Source: CAYXDO01 sp964463485 (GTDB lineage Bacteria; Myxococcota; Kuafuiibacteriia; Kuafuiibacteriales; Kuafuiibacteriaceae). Taken from it: a stretch of 52,765 bases of DNA. Shown piece after piece: positions 1-8,973 of this stretch. Below the pieces are notes generated by a model. That model saw only the letters and a list, made by a program, of their open reading frames with translations, ran no database searches and had not been told where the DNA came from. How positions within the stretch are numbered: the stretch's first letter is position 1; every line of letters begins with the position of its first letter. Position numbers and translations under genes: made by a program. The stretch lies in assembly GCA_964463485.1 (NCBI GenBank), contig CAYXDO010000072.1:1-52765 (forward strand). Direction: 5' to 3'.

Positions 1-1
1 G

Positions 2-73
2 AACCTGGTCGTGGAGGTGGACGAAAACACTCCGCCGATACTCTCAAACTTCAAACGCGGCACATCTTCGTGA
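2..73 (+). CDS. C-terminal end of an unidentified protein (cut by window edge)
   Basis: An open frame enters from the left edge and ends at a TGA at 71-73. The 23 visible residues (NLVVEVDENTPPILSNFK and five more) have a protein-like composition. The stop lies 70 bases before the stop of the opposing membrane-protein gene, a normal convergent arrangement. Too little is visible to assign a family, and a chance open frame of this length cannot be excluded. Confidence 0.3.
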   Translation, partial: NLVVEVDENTPPILSNFKRGTSS

Positions 74-143
74 GCATTCCAAGACTCATGGCCAGGCGGA
101 TCTGCGCCCAAACGAAAGCCGTTCGTACTAACCCGCGAAGAAC

Positions 144-785
144 TCACCACCGCACCGGTATCACGATACCCATCGCCGGGCCATCGACGGCCGAGATCAC
201 CACCGGAGTGGGAGGGAGAAGGGCGGGCCCGCTCGCGTCGACGACGGTTCTCACTCGGCGCTCCTTGGTGAGATTCATGGCAGCGACCTCGGCGGCGACG
301 GTGAGCAGGGGAGGTAGGATGATCGCCAGCGTCACCGCGGTCTCCCGGCCCGAGCTGGTGTTGGAGAGCTCGTGCGCGACCCACGAGGTTCCCAGCGCGA
401 TGCCTTGAGTCACGACACCGGCCAACAGAGCGTGCAAGAAACTGGGCTCGTACCAGTCCGACCCGCTTCCGATCGCGTAGATGACCGCGGACGACGCGAG
501 CGGAGGCAAGAGCCAGTACGTCGTCACGAGCGCAACCTGAGTCCCGCTGATGTCTTCCTCTTCGCAACCGAACATACACAAGGTCACGAAAGAGATCAGC
601 GAGGTGATCGCGATGCCGCTCTCGACGGTGAGGTGGACCAGGCCCCCGAGGCCGCCTTCGGCCGCGATTCGCCACGTCTCGTCGGGGCCGGCCTCGAAGC
701 TCAGGGGAGTCTCGGCCCAGACGTCCGGCGTCGCAGCGACGGCCATCGAAGCAGTCACGAGCAGCGTGAACCCAAGGCGCCTCAT
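144..785 (-). CDS. Small multi-pass membrane protein, unknown function
   Basis: 213 residues. The first ~24 residues look like a signal peptide or first membrane segment, with an Ala-rich end (TPDVWAE). Four further hydrophobic stretches follow, around residues 50-70, 82-105, 115-138 and 148-170, so it is probably an inner-membrane protein. An acidic stretch (CEEEDISG) sits between the first two. I recognise no family. It starts with ATG at 785 and diverges from the HEAT-like gene whose start is 91 bases away, so the two probably share a promoter region. Confidence 0.6.
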   Translation of the reverse strand: MRRLGFTLLVTASMAVAATPDVWAETPLSFEAGPDETWRIAAEGGLGGLVHLTVESGIAITSLISFVTLCMFGCEEEDISGTQVALVTTYWLLPPLASSAVIYAIGSGSDWYEPSFLHALLAGVVTQGIALGTSWVAHELSNTSSGRETAVTLAIILPPLLTVAAEVAAMNLTKERRVRTVVDASGPALLPPTPVVISAVDGPAMGIVIPVRW

Positions 786-876
786 GGTCGAACGAAGAGC
801 ATAAGCTGGGCCGAACAGCTCGCGGGCTCAAAGCCGGTACCGCGGCGCCGTTCCTGCGCTCGCCTGGACAAACCGC

Positions 877-2241
877 GTGCTCGACTGGTGTTGTGACTAC
901 GTGTGGATCTTGGGCTTGGTCCTTTCCGCGATCGCTGCAGCGATTGGCGACCTCTACCTAGTGTGGGGGCGAAGGCAGTTGTTGGGTCGGGTTCGGCTCG
1001 CTCTGTCCGCGGGACCGCGAGGCAGGGCGGATGGGCGCCTCGTGGCTCGCGACATCGAAGTCGCCGAGATTCGAGTCGGTGAAGGGAACCTGCGAATTTC
1101 CGTAGATCTCAACTTCCCGACGCGCATTCGAATCGAGCCCGCGTGGCGAATGACGTCCTTGATTCCGGGTCTGGTCAGATGGGAGGTCGTTCTCACGGGC
1201 TCGGCGGCCTTCGACTCGGATCTCTTCGTCGTCGCGGAATCGGCCCGAGACGCACTGGCCCGACTCAATCACCGTGCCCGCGCCGGGATCCTCGCCCTCG
1301 TCCCCTTGGACCGCTGGAAGATTTCTGATGGGAGGCTCTCGTACGCTTCGACTGGAACGACCGAGCTCGAAGTCACAGCGGAGATCGAACGAATCTCACT
1401 GTGGGCTAACGAGATCGCCGCAGGTGATGAGTCGACCTATGAGATGCTCTTCGACAACGCTTGCAACGACCCCGAGCCGGGCGTGCGCGCTACCAACCTC
1501 CGGTTTCTCCGCGAGGCCATTCGCGACGACATCGGCCTGCCGCTCCTCGCACGGTCAGCGCAGAAGGCAACTCAGGACGCTCTCCCTCACGTTCGGCTCG
1601 TCGGCGGCGTGGTTTTGGGACCGAGAGGCGTTCCGACGCTCGAGGCGCTGGCCTTCGACGCTGACGCGCCCACCGAGGTTCGACTCGAGGCGCTCGCGAC
1701 CCTCCCCTCGAAGAGGCATCCAGAGCTCGTCCGAAAGCTCGAGCTCGAGCTTGGACGAGGGGACCCGGCCGTGGCGTCCATGGTCGTTCAGTTGATCGAA
1801 CGAATCGGGCACCGCCCGAGTGCCAGCGCCGTCCGCACGGCGTTTGGCCGCCTCTCCGATGAGACCAAGCTCGGTCTGATCGGAGTCCTGAACCTCCGAG
1901 ACCCTGAGCTCGAGACTTTCCTGCTCGAGATCCTGAGTCTAGAGACCGACGAGTCCGTTCTGTCGAGGGTCGTCGACGCGCTCTTCGTGGTCGGGGGTGC
2001 GGCCTCCGCGCGGGCGCTGGCGGAAGCGCGCCGCAGCCGTTCGCTTCCCGAAGTAATCTACAAGCGCGCACGCGAGGCCGAGCAAGTCATTCGAGCGCGA
2101 GTGTCGCTCGCAGGCCAACTCAGCCTGGCCAGAATGGCGGGCTCGACGGGCGGGCTGAGCCCGACGAGCCAGGAGGGCGGACTCAGTCGGCCGGAGGATG
2201 CCGTGGGTTCGGCGAGCGGGACGGACGCTTTCGGCGATTGA
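877..2241 (+). CDS. Membrane-anchored HEAT-like repeat protein
   Basis: 454 residues from a GTG start. The N-terminus has one hydrophobic segment (about residues 10-30), which would anchor the protein. The middle (about 60-180) is a mixed beta-rich region. From about residue 190 to 400 the chain consists of alternating amphipathic helices in ~30-residue units typical of HEAT/armadillo scaffolds, with phrases such as VRLEALATL and DESVLSRVVDALF. The C-terminal 50 residues are Ser/Gly-rich and probably disordered. No catalytic motif is visible, so a protein-protein scaffold role is inferred. It stands alone between two intergenic gaps. Confidence 0.6.
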   Translation: MLDWCCDYVWILGLVLSAIAAAIGDLYLVWGRRQLLGRVRLALSAGPRGRADGRLVARDIEVAEIRVGEGNLRISVDLNFPTRIRIEPAWRMTSLIPGLVRWEVVLTGSAAFDSDLFVVAESARDALARLNHRARAGILALVPLDRWKISDGRLSYASTGTTELEVTAEIERISLWANEIAAGDESTYEMLFDNACNDPEPGVRATNLRFLREAIRDDIGLPLLARSAQKATQDALPHVRLVGGVVLGPRGVPTLEALAFDADAPTEVRLEALATLPSKRHPELVRKLELELGRGDPAVASMVVQLIERIGHRPSASAVRTAFGRLSDETKLGLIGVLNLRDPELETFLLEILSLETDESVLSRVVDALFVVGGAASARALAEARRSRSLPEVIYKRAREAEQVIRARVSLAGQLSLARMAGSTGGLSPTSQEGGLSRPEDAVGSASGTDAFGD

Positions 2242-2384
2242 GCCGCATTCACTCCGCGGCCGAGACGGGCTGCGGCCAAATAGGCAACTCACCGCCGGCC
2301 GCGCGGACCCAAGGCCTGCCGCGCAGACCTAGAACATCAGTCCGAGCTTGGATCGGGTGCGAACGCACGAGTGGAGGATCATCG

Positions 2385-2415
2385 CAAGGACACACGCGGC
2401 GCTTCTGCGTCCTTG
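2385..2415. other. Hairpin in the leader of the first kelch gene
   Basis: A perfect 7-base inverted repeat, CAAGGAC at 2385-2391 and GTCCTTG at 2409-2415, encloses a 17-base loop. It lies 35 bases before the ATG at 2451, in the 208-base gap after the HEAT-like gene. There is no T-run after it, so it is not a classical terminator. A role in the mRNA leader is possible, but chance is also plausible. Confidence 0.25.
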
Positions 2416-2450
2416 AAGGCACTCAGCGTTCTCCGTAGGGTCGCCGCATC

Positions 2451-3983
2451 ATGATACAACCAAGGTTCAAGGTCGCACTCGCGGCCGCACTGTTCTCTGC
2501 GTGCGCAGACTCGCCTCCCGACGAGATGGTGGCCGGGGGCACCGGCACGATCTCCCAGGCCATCCAAGAAGGCGGACCCAACCCGGCCTCCGTGACCCTC
2601 CCGCTCCACAACACCGGAACCTGTAATCTGAGTTACTCGGTGACTCATTCCACCGTCGACGGCGCCGCCTGGCTGACCGTGTCGCCGACGTCTGGATCGG
2701 TTCCAGCGCTCGGCACGACCAACCTGTCCGTCGACCTCGACGTCGTCAGCCAGCCGCTCCCGGCTGGCACTTATACGGGTACGATTCGGGTGGCTGCGAC
2801 ATGTTCGATCAGCGGCCTGCCTGCGATCGGTTCTCCCCTCGTCGTTCCCGTCAACCTCACGGTCACGCCTCTGTTCGCCAGGCTCGGTGCAGCCACCCCG
2901 ATCAACGTCGATGTGACGACTCTCAGCGACGCCTGGACCCCGCTCCCTTCCGCTGGAGCTCCGTCCGGACGCGAGCAGGGCACCGCGGTGTGGACGAACA
3001 CTTACGGCGTGCCTGCGACGGTCGTATGGGGAGGCAACACGAATCCCGGGGATGCCGATTTGGGCGACGGGTTCCTTTATGACCACGTCTCTTCCACGTG
3101 GTCCCCCGTCTCCTCGACGGGCGCCCCAGCCGCGCGCCGCTTTCACTCCGCGGTCTGGACCGGCGACGAAATGATCATCTGGGGAGGCCGCACGGGTCCT
3201 GGCGTGGCGTTTTCAGATGGCGTGGCCTATCACCCACTCACCGATACGTGGTCCCCCATCTCTTCCATTGGTGCGCCTTCGGCACGATCTCTTCACTCCG
3301 CGGTTTGGACGGGAACCGAGATGATCATCTGGGGTGGATACTCGTCGGGTACGACAGGCCTTGGAACGGGGGCTCGGTACAATCCGTCGACCGACGCTTG
3401 GTCGAATGTGAGTACGACGGGGGCTCCGTCAGCTCGCGGACAGCACCGGGCAGTCTGGACGGGAACGCACATGTTGGTGTTCGGCGGCCGCAATGGACTC
3501 ACTGGCTTCGGCGACGGCGCGCTCTACAACCCTTCGACGGACTCGTGGAGCCCGATGTCTTCAGTCGGCTCACCTTCACCGCGCGTCGCGTTCACGATGA
3601 CTTGGACGGGGGCGAAGGCGGTCGTCTACGGCGGCCACATCGTCGGCGGAGCAACTCTGTCGGACGGCGCCTCCTACGAGCCGGACAGAAATCGTTGGCG
3701 GCCCATCGCGCCTGCGCCGCTCGCGGGCCGGTGGGGCCACACGGCGGAGTGGACTGGAAATCGGGCTCTCGTGTTCGGAGGTGCATTGGCGGCGTCAAGC
3801 CATGGTGACGGAGCTAGTTACGATCCCGTGTCGGACACGTGGTCGATGCTGAGCGCGGTGGGAGCTCCGATCGGTCGAGTGGGCCACCTCTCGACCTGGA
3901 CGGGCACCGAGATGTTGGTCTTCGGCGGAATCGGCGGGGTCGCTTCTGACACCAACATCCCCGCGGGCGGCGTCTACCGCTGA
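2451..3983 (+). CDS. Exported BACON-like plus seven-repeat kelch protein
   Basis: 510 residues. The N-terminus is a signal sequence with a possible lipobox ending in FSAC, so a lipoprotein is likely. Residues ~40-140 resemble a BACON/Ig-like domain (WLTVSPTSGSVP is the family hallmark). From ~160 to the end there are seven ~52-residue kelch units. Each contains a DxWxPxS turn, a GAPSxR segment, AVWTG and a WGG/FGG strand, which predicts a seven-bladed beta-propeller. Such proteins are usually binding scaffolds on the cell surface or in the periplasm; the ligand is unknown. The next gene starts five bases after this stop and encodes a second kelch propeller, so the two form a transcription unit. 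Confidence 0.8.
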   Translation: MIQPRFKVALAAALFSACADSPPDEMVAGGTGTISQAIQEGGPNPASVTLPLHNTGTCNLSYSVTHSTVDGAAWLTVSPTSGSVPALGTTNLSVDLDVVSQPLPAGTYTGTIRVAATCSISGLPAIGSPLVVPVNLTVTPLFARLGAATPINVDVTTLSDAWTPLPSAGAPSGREQGTAVWTNTYGVPATVVWGGNTNPGDADLGDGFLYDHVSSTWSPVSSTGAPAARRFHSAVWTGDEMIIWGGRTGPGVAFSDGVAYHPLTDTWSPISSIGAPSARSLHSAVWTGTEMIIWGGYSSGTTGLGTGARYNPSTDAWSNVSTTGAPSARGQHRAVWTGTHMLVFGGRNGLTGFGDGALYNPSTDSWSPMSSVGSPSPRVAFTMTWTGAKAVVYGGHIVGGATLSDGASYEPDRNRWRPIAPAPLAGRWGHTAEWTGNRALVFGGALAASSHGDGASYDPVSDTWSMLSAVGAPIGRVGHLSTWTGTEMLVFGGIGGVASDTNIPAGGVYR

Positions 3984-3988
3984 GCTCC

Positions 3989-5146
3989 ATGCCCAGCAAG
4001 GAGAAAAGGCCTCCGATTATTTCGGTGCACGCCCTGGCCGTGCTCTTCTTGGTGGGAGCCACTCGCCCGGACTGCCCGAACGGAGGGCACCCCGCCCTCG
4101 AGCAACCGCCGCCCATCGAGCGCGATGTCGCGACCCTCCTCGACGAGTGGGGTGAGTTACCTCCTCCTCCGTTCGAAATCGGGGCCGGCGCAGCGGGGGT
4201 CTGGACGGGGTCGGAGGCCCTGATTTGGGGAGGACTCACCGGCGGCGATTACACGAACGCCGGCGCGCGCTTCGATCCCCTCGCGGGTACCTGGGAGGTC
4301 ATGAGTACGGACGGGGCGCCTTCTCCGAGAGCGCAGGCGACCCTGACTTGGTGCGGGGCTGTGGCGATCGCCTTCGGCGGAGTTGGCCCTTCGGGGCTCC
4401 TGTCTGACGGAGGGATCTACGACCCCGAGACGGATCGTTGGTCGGCCCTTCCCGTCGGAGCGAGCTCACCGTCCGCGCGAAAGGGTCACACCGCCAAGTG
4501 CGCGCAGGGCAAGCTCGTCGTGTGGGGCGGAGAGTTGCCTTGGGGGCGTTTCTCCAGAGACGGGGCTCGATTCGACCCGGCCACCGGGGCATGGGTGCGA
4601 CTTTCGAATACGCGGGCGCCGAGCGCCCGAGCCGATCTCATCGCCGCTTGGACCGGCGAGGAGTTGGTCCTATTCGGTGGTCGGGGCCGATCAGGGGCCC
4701 TGGGCGACGGCGCGGCGTATGACCTCGGGCGCGACCGGTGGACCCGAATTTCAGGCATCGGAGCGCCATCTCCTCGTTTCGACGCCTCCGAAATATGGAC
4801 CGGAGGGCAGCTCGTAGCCTTCGGCGGTCGAGACGAGTCCGGCGTCCTCGGCACGACGTTCGGCTACGACCCGATCCACGATCGATGGGTAGAGCTGGCC
4901 GATTCCGGCGCGCCTACGGCGCGAGCGCGGGCACGAGCCGTTTGGACTGGGGCATCCATGATCATTGTGGGAGGCCTCACGCCCGGTGGGCCCGCAGAGC
5001 CTGTCGGCGGGCGACTGGATGGGTTGGGCCACTGGCTCCCGCTCTCCAGTTTGGGCGCGCCGCTGTCCTCCGTGGATCAGGTCGTGTTGTGGACGGGAAC
5101 CGAGCTACTCATGTTCGGCGGGCACGGCGGGGCCAGCTATCGATGA
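3989..5146 (+). CDS. Exported seven-repeat kelch protein
   Basis: 385 residues from an ATG five bases after the preceding kelch gene. The N-terminal ~25 residues contain a hydrophobic core (VHALAVLFLVGATRPDC) that could be a signal or lipoprotein sequence ending at Cys. The rest is seven repeats with the same DxW...S/P, GAPSxRA, WTG and FGG pattern as the upstream protein. The N-terminal BACON-like domain of the neighbour is absent. The two propellers are clearly paralogous, suggesting tandem duplication followed by divergence. A surface or periplasmic binding role is inferred. Confidence 0.75.
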   Translation: MPSKEKRPPIISVHALAVLFLVGATRPDCPNGGHPALEQPPPIERDVATLLDEWGELPPPPFEIGAGAAGVWTGSEALIWGGLTGGDYTNAGARFDPLAGTWEVMSTDGAPSPRAQATLTWCGAVAIAFGGVGPSGLLSDGGIYDPETDRWSALPVGASSPSARKGHTAKCAQGKLVVWGGELPWGRFSRDGARFDPATGAWVRLSNTRAPSARADLIAAWTGEELVLFGGRGRSGALGDGAAYDLGRDRWTRISGIGAPSPRFDASEIWTGGQLVAFGGRDESGVLGTTFGYDPIHDRWVELADSGAPTARARARAVWTGASMIIVGGLTPGGPAEPVGGRLDGLGHWLPLSSLGAPLSSVDQVVLWTGTELLMFGGHGGASYR

Positions 5147-5472
5147 GCTTCGAGCAAGGCCAGAATCTGGATTGCGCCGCAAGGATTCCACCACGGAGGA
5201 CACGGAGCAAGAGCATGGAGATGGGTATCGCGAGGACGCATCGACCGAGGAAAGCGGCGGTAGCGCCGTACCGGGTGTCGGTGGCCAGGTCGAAAATGAA
5301 GGCCCATCGATGCCGACGTGACGGTCCAAAAGGGACTGGGCACCTCGCAGAGGCTGCGAGCTCGAAGCGCGGCGCGCTGCTGCGAGAAGGGCTGAAAGGG
5401 CTCACGAGGGTCGCGCGGGTGCGCAAGGCGACTGCTCCGCTGATCACTCACTTGCGGGAACCCGTAGTTCGG
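5147..5472. other. Non-coding stretch with a CCACGGAGGACACGGAG-type repeat
   Basis: No convincing gene is seen here. At about 5188-5207 lies CCACCACGGAGGACACGGAG. This is a copy of the short repeat that flanks GxxExxY-type genes in many environmental genomes (family knowledge recalled, not searched). No GxxExxY gene is present, so this looks like a solitary scar. The rest of the stretch shows no promoter, terminator or protein-like frame that I can support. Confidence 0.35.
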
Positions 5473-5949
5473 ATGATAGAACGTCTCGTGGTCCCCGAAG
5501 TCGTCGCTCGTTTGTTGTGGGACGTCGAGCCCGAGAGCGTCGACCTCCGTCGACACGCCGTCATCGCAGAAGTGGACCTCGAGATTCCGAACGGCGGGGA
5601 AGGCCCGAATGGGCGGGGCCGTGAGCCCGCTGATCAGCGCGCCCCAGTGGAGCGCCATCAAGGCACTGAGACCCCTTTCGATCCCGAGTGCTATCTCGTT
5701 GGCGGTGTGGCTTTGGCTCTGCATCTCTCACACCACAAGTCGCTTGATCTCGACTTCGTCTCGGCAGGGTCGCCTGAGCAGGAGCTGGCCGCCGAGGCCG
5801 AGAGGGCGGGAATGGTCGTGAGAGTTGGGTCGCTCGAGTGCTCCTATGATGCCCGAGGCAACTTGGTCGCAGTTTCAGGACCTCGGAACCCGGCCAATTA
5901 TCAACTATGGTCGCTGCTGACGTACGTACTAAACCGGCTGGCCGAATGA
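5473..5949 (+). pseudogene. Decayed DUF6922-type antitoxin / AbiEii-type nucleotidyltransferase locus
   Basis: Two fragments are recognisable in one frame. At 5473-5565 the peptide contains ARLLWDVEPESVDLRRH, matching the start of DUF6922-like proteins (LLWDV..ESLD..RH) that commonly precede AbiEii toxins. From about 5680 the peptide YLVGGVALALHLSHHKSLDL matches the nucleotidyltransferase signature of AbiEii family toxins (YLxGGTALAL..GHR.S.DLDF). The middle of both proteins is missing, and a likely N-terminal piece of the AbiEii domain (APQWSAIKALRPL) is in another frame near 5640, so a frameshift is present. The sequence after the signature does not follow the family. I call this a toxin-antitoxin remnant. 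Confidence 0.5.
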
Positions 5950-7013
5950 AGAGAACTCTGGCTGGATTTCAAGCCGTACTCGCCGCGACGTCAGCGGCTT
6001 GCGGTGTGTTTCGGACTCCAAAGGAACCTGTGTTTGAGGCCACGATTCTCATCAAATCCGGCGTCGATGGCGATCGATTCCGCGGTATGGCTAAAGGCTC
6101 GGTGTTATCCGGCTCATTTCGCGGTTCTGGTCAAGTCATAGATATCGCGATCAGTTCTGGACTGGAGGGCCTTGCGGTCGTTTATACCACGAGCGCCGGA
6201 ATTGGCCGCAACGGGAGGCTCATCGTTAGAAGTGGACTTGATTCTCGGCGACCAACCACCTTCGAGCACGAACTGGAGCTTGACCAAAGCTCACGGATCG
6301 AGTTTGCCCAGGTCGCATCTGGACGGTGGCTGCTTGCAGTGCACGAGTTTGGAGCAAAGCATGTTGACCTTCGTAGGTACTCACCGGGAGCTGCTTGGGA
6401 GCAAATTCATATCGACCCACTGGACGGCGCGGGAATCGTGGCGCTAGCGACCCGTGCCGACGGGACTGCCTTGGCTGGGTGGATCGACGCCGAGTCGGGT
6501 GCGCTGCATTCGGGAAGAATCAGCCCGGACCTCACTGCCGTGCGTCCAGCGTTAAGAGTCAGCTCCAGCATGAAAGGAACGTCCAGAGAAGTGATGTGGA
6601 TCGGGGTCACGGATATGGACGATCACCACGCAGCTCTTGTTTGGAACCTTGAGAGGTACCAGGGTGAGTACGGCAGTCGTTCGCTCTTGTTCAGCCGGAT
6701 CGACATGGAAAAAGAGGTTGTTGCCACGGCCACCGTCGCGGAAAGTAGGCAACCTTTCATCAATCCTCGAGTTGCCTGCCGGATTGATGGACGGTGTCTC
6801 GTGGTGTGGCCGGAAGACCTGGACGAATACGGCCACAGCAGCAATTATCGTTTACGCTGCGCCGTCATTGATTTGGCTAATATGGTAACGCCAGCATGCA
6901 CAAACGACATGCGGCTGAGCCTCACGGAGCCGATATCCCCGATTCAAGTGGGTCCAAGACTCGAGGTTTTGCGGGTCTTTGACGATGGTTCGGCCGAGCT
7001 CTTGCCAAGATAG
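5946..7013 (+). CDS. Lipoprotein of unknown function
   Basis: 355 residues from the ATG at 5946, which overlaps the stop of the decayed locus upstream. An in-frame start at 5907 would place charged residues ahead of the signal sequence, so I prefer 5946. MKRTLAGFQAVLAATSAAC is a lipoprotein signal peptide with the lipid-bearing Cys at position 19. The mature part is beta-rich, with repeated W/Y-G-G/D strand patterns reminiscent of a propeller, but no family is recognised. By eye the base composition is richer in A/T than the flanking genes. Together with the adjacent toxin remnant and IS-like end, this suggests horizontal acquisition. Confidence 0.6.
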   Translation: MKRTLAGFQAVLAATSAACGVFRTPKEPVFEATILIKSGVDGDRFRGMAKGSVLSGSFRGSGQVIDIAISSGLEGLAVVYTTSAGIGRNGRLIVRSGLDSRRPTTFEHELELDQSSRIEFAQVASGRWLLAVHEFGAKHVDLRRYSPGAAWEQIHIDPLDGAGIVALATRADGTALAGWIDAESGALHSGRISPDLTAVRPALRVSSSMKGTSREVMWIGVTDMDDHHAALVWNLERYQGEYGSRSLLFSRIDMEKEVVATATVAESRQPFINPRVACRIDGRCLVVWPEDLDEYGHSSNYRLRCAVIDLANMVTPACTNDMRLSLTEPISPIQVGPRLEVLRVFDDGSAELLPR

Positions 7014-7044
7014 GGTCTATTCGCCTCAAACTCAGGCTGTGCCC

Positions 7045-7083
7045 CCTGTGACCGATTTTCGGTGGGCGGTCGAAATTGTTCAG
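7045..7083. mobile_element. Possible solitary IS21-like terminal sequence
   Basis: The segment has CCTGTGACCGATTTTCGGTG followed by a GGCGGTCGAAATTG-like tail. It resembles the repeated ends of IS21-family elements (GTGACCGATTTTCGGTGG units), and contains the small dyad ACCGA-TTT-TCGGT at 7051-7063. No transposase gene is nearby, so if real it is a scar. It could also act as a weak hairpin after the lipoprotein gene. The resemblance is from memory only. Confidence 0.25.
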
Positions 7084-7278
7084 TAGCGACTCAGAAGAGT
7101 TTCGCGTCACAGCGGGGGCCGCTGTAGCAGCCGAGCGGCGAATTCGGGCTGCGGACGACGCCGGCACCGGCGGGCGTTGGGCCTGCACGAGCTATTCCGG
7201 ACTGATGCTTGCCGGGATATCGACGGAATAGCTACCGAGCCGACTCCGATGAGTTCGTCAGCCGATCCATTTCGACCC

Positions 7279-8799
7279 TCACCGGACTTTGAGCGTAAGG
7301 GATCTGAAAACGCTCACGCCCAGCGCGTCGGTGACTTTGAATCCGAGGGTCGTGGACACCGCTCTGGCAGAAGTACCCCGCAGGAGGCCTGAACGGGAGA
7401 AGGTGAACCCAGGCGGAAGCTTTCCAGATGCGAGGGTCCAAGTGTACGGCGCCTTTCCTGCGGCGGCTTCGAGCTGGGCCGCGTAGGCCTGCGCGTGGAC
7501 ACCCATCGGCAGAGTCGGACTCGTGATCCTCACTTTGTCGTAAATCACGAACTTAGCCGATCCGTTGACCGACTGGCCGGCCGCGTCGCTGGCGGAGTAG
7601 CTGTACGAAGTCGGGCCGAACGTGGCCCGCGTCGGAGTTCCGAAGACCGTGCCGTAGACATCCACGGCCAGACCTGCAGGCAGGACGCCGCCCGTCCTCG
7701 CGATGGCGAAGGGCGGTACTCCACCGCTGAAGAGTAAGTCACCATAAGGAAGAGAGACTTCACCCTCCACCATGGGTCCCACGCTGACGACGATAGGCAG
7801 GGGCGCGGCGGCGCCCTCGAGGTTCATTGCGACCATTTGAGCGCCGAGGTAGTTTCCGAGCTCGTCGGGTTGAGGGTGCGAGTCCGACACCGCGGGGCGC
7901 GCCTCGTTCGTCTCTGGATCTCGGTCGCCGACATACTCGTAAATTTCGTAACGACGCGTGACCGACACATCGCCCTCGGCCATCTGGGCTTGGTTGATCA
8001 GCTCGCCTCGAGAGTTCGAGTGAAGGTCTGTTTGCATGAGGATCCACTCCACCTCCGTCTCTGCGGCTTCTTGCGGAACGGCCGGGTCGTCGGTCAGGAG
8101 GTTGTCGAGGTTCGCTGGGTTCGGAGACTCCGTGACGTAGACCTTCACCCACGTCGGCTCGCCGAACTCGAAGCTCTGCTCGGGAGGCGGGGCCTCGATC
8201 ACGGCCGCGACGACGGGGGCCTGATTGACCGCGTTCGCTGGCGCTGGGGCGACGTTCCAGACAGGTGCTGGAATACTGACTCTGGTGCCCGAAGCGACGA
8301 GGTTTCCAGGGGCCGCAGGATCCGCGACGAGCCAGCGATAGATCGTGCTCGTCGGGTTGCGGTTGAGTCCGATCCCGAAATGCTCGCATCCCGAGCTGGC
8401 GTAGTTGGCATTCGCGCCGTTCCAGCACGAGTGGCCGTCGGTCGGCAGGATCGGATTGGGGGCGATGGCCGTGGACTCCACGAAGGCGCCGTTCGCCGGG
8501 TCATACGGAGACTCGTAGCGGACGTACACACCTCCGGGGAAGTCGACGAGCTTGGGGTCTCCATAGCGCTCGTAAGGAGCGCCGAACAAGTACGAGACGT
8601 CCGAGCTCGAGACCCCGTCGAGCTCGATCTCGAACCCATGAGTAGGCTCACCCGTGGTGTTGAAGACGTCGAAGTTGCTCAGCGCGCCGAAGGTGACTTG
8701 GGCATGCGCATCCGAGGCTCCGAGGGCCGCGAGCACGAGCCCAGCCACCGAGGTGCCCGCGCTTCGTGAAATGATTTTTCGAATCCAGCTCCGTTGCAT
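7279..8799 (-). CDS. Secreted protein with C-terminal putative-Ig (He_PIG-like) repeats
   Basis: 506 residues from the ATG at 8799. This start has an excellent ribosome site (AGGAGG about 8 bases upstream); a longer frame to 8925 is not needed. Residues 1-33 form a signal peptide ending in AHA. The N-terminal half is a unique beta-rich domain with phrases such as GFEIELDGVSSSDVSY, resembling anchor-type secreted domains. The last ~180 residues contain two putative-Ig units of the He_PIG type (LPAGLAVD..G.V.GTPT and KLPPGFTFS.SGLLRGT). Probably a surface or matrix protein. The next gene upstream on the same strand is 174 bases away. Confidence 0.7.
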   Translation of the reverse strand: MQRSWIRKIISRSAGTSVAGLVLAALGASDAHAQVTFGALSNFDVFNTTGEPTHGFEIELDGVSSSDVSYLFGAPYERYGDPKLVDFPGGVYVRYESPYDPANGAFVESTAIAPNPILPTDGHSCWNGANANYASSGCEHFGIGLNRNPTSTIYRWLVADPAAPGNLVASGTRVSIPAPVWNVAPAPANAVNQAPVVAAVIEAPPPEQSFEFGEPTWVKVYVTESPNPANLDNLLTDDPAVPQEAAETEVEWILMQTDLHSNSRGELINQAQMAEGDVSVTRRYEIYEYVGDRDPETNEARPAVSDSHPQPDELGNYLGAQMVAMNLEGAAAPLPIVVSVGPMVEGEVSLPYGDLLFSGGVPPFAIARTGGVLPAGLAVDVYGTVFGTPTRATFGPTSYSYSASDAAGQSVNGSAKFVIYDKVRITSPTLPMGVHAQAYAAQLEAAAGKAPYTWTLASGKLPPGFTFSRSGLLRGTSARAVSTTLGFKVTDALGVSVFRSLTLKVR

Positions 8800-8973
8800 T
8801 TCGATCCTCCTGCGTTGACCGCAAGAGAACCATAGGCCTCCAAAGTGACGGCTCCATGAACGGTTCATGACAGTTCGATGAACGCTGAGCTGCGGATGTG
8901 CTCGCCGCAGCAACACGATCACCAAGCAAGGGTGGGCGGTTCGCGGAGGGCGGAGGCAAGCCGGACGTCTCGG

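Noticed and set aside
5137..5724. Long minus-strand frame of 195 codons across the toxin remnant
   Set aside because: Its peptide is Arg/Pro/His-rich with no domain, and it is antisense to the recognisable DUF6922/AbiEii pieces; typical of G/C-rich shadow frames.
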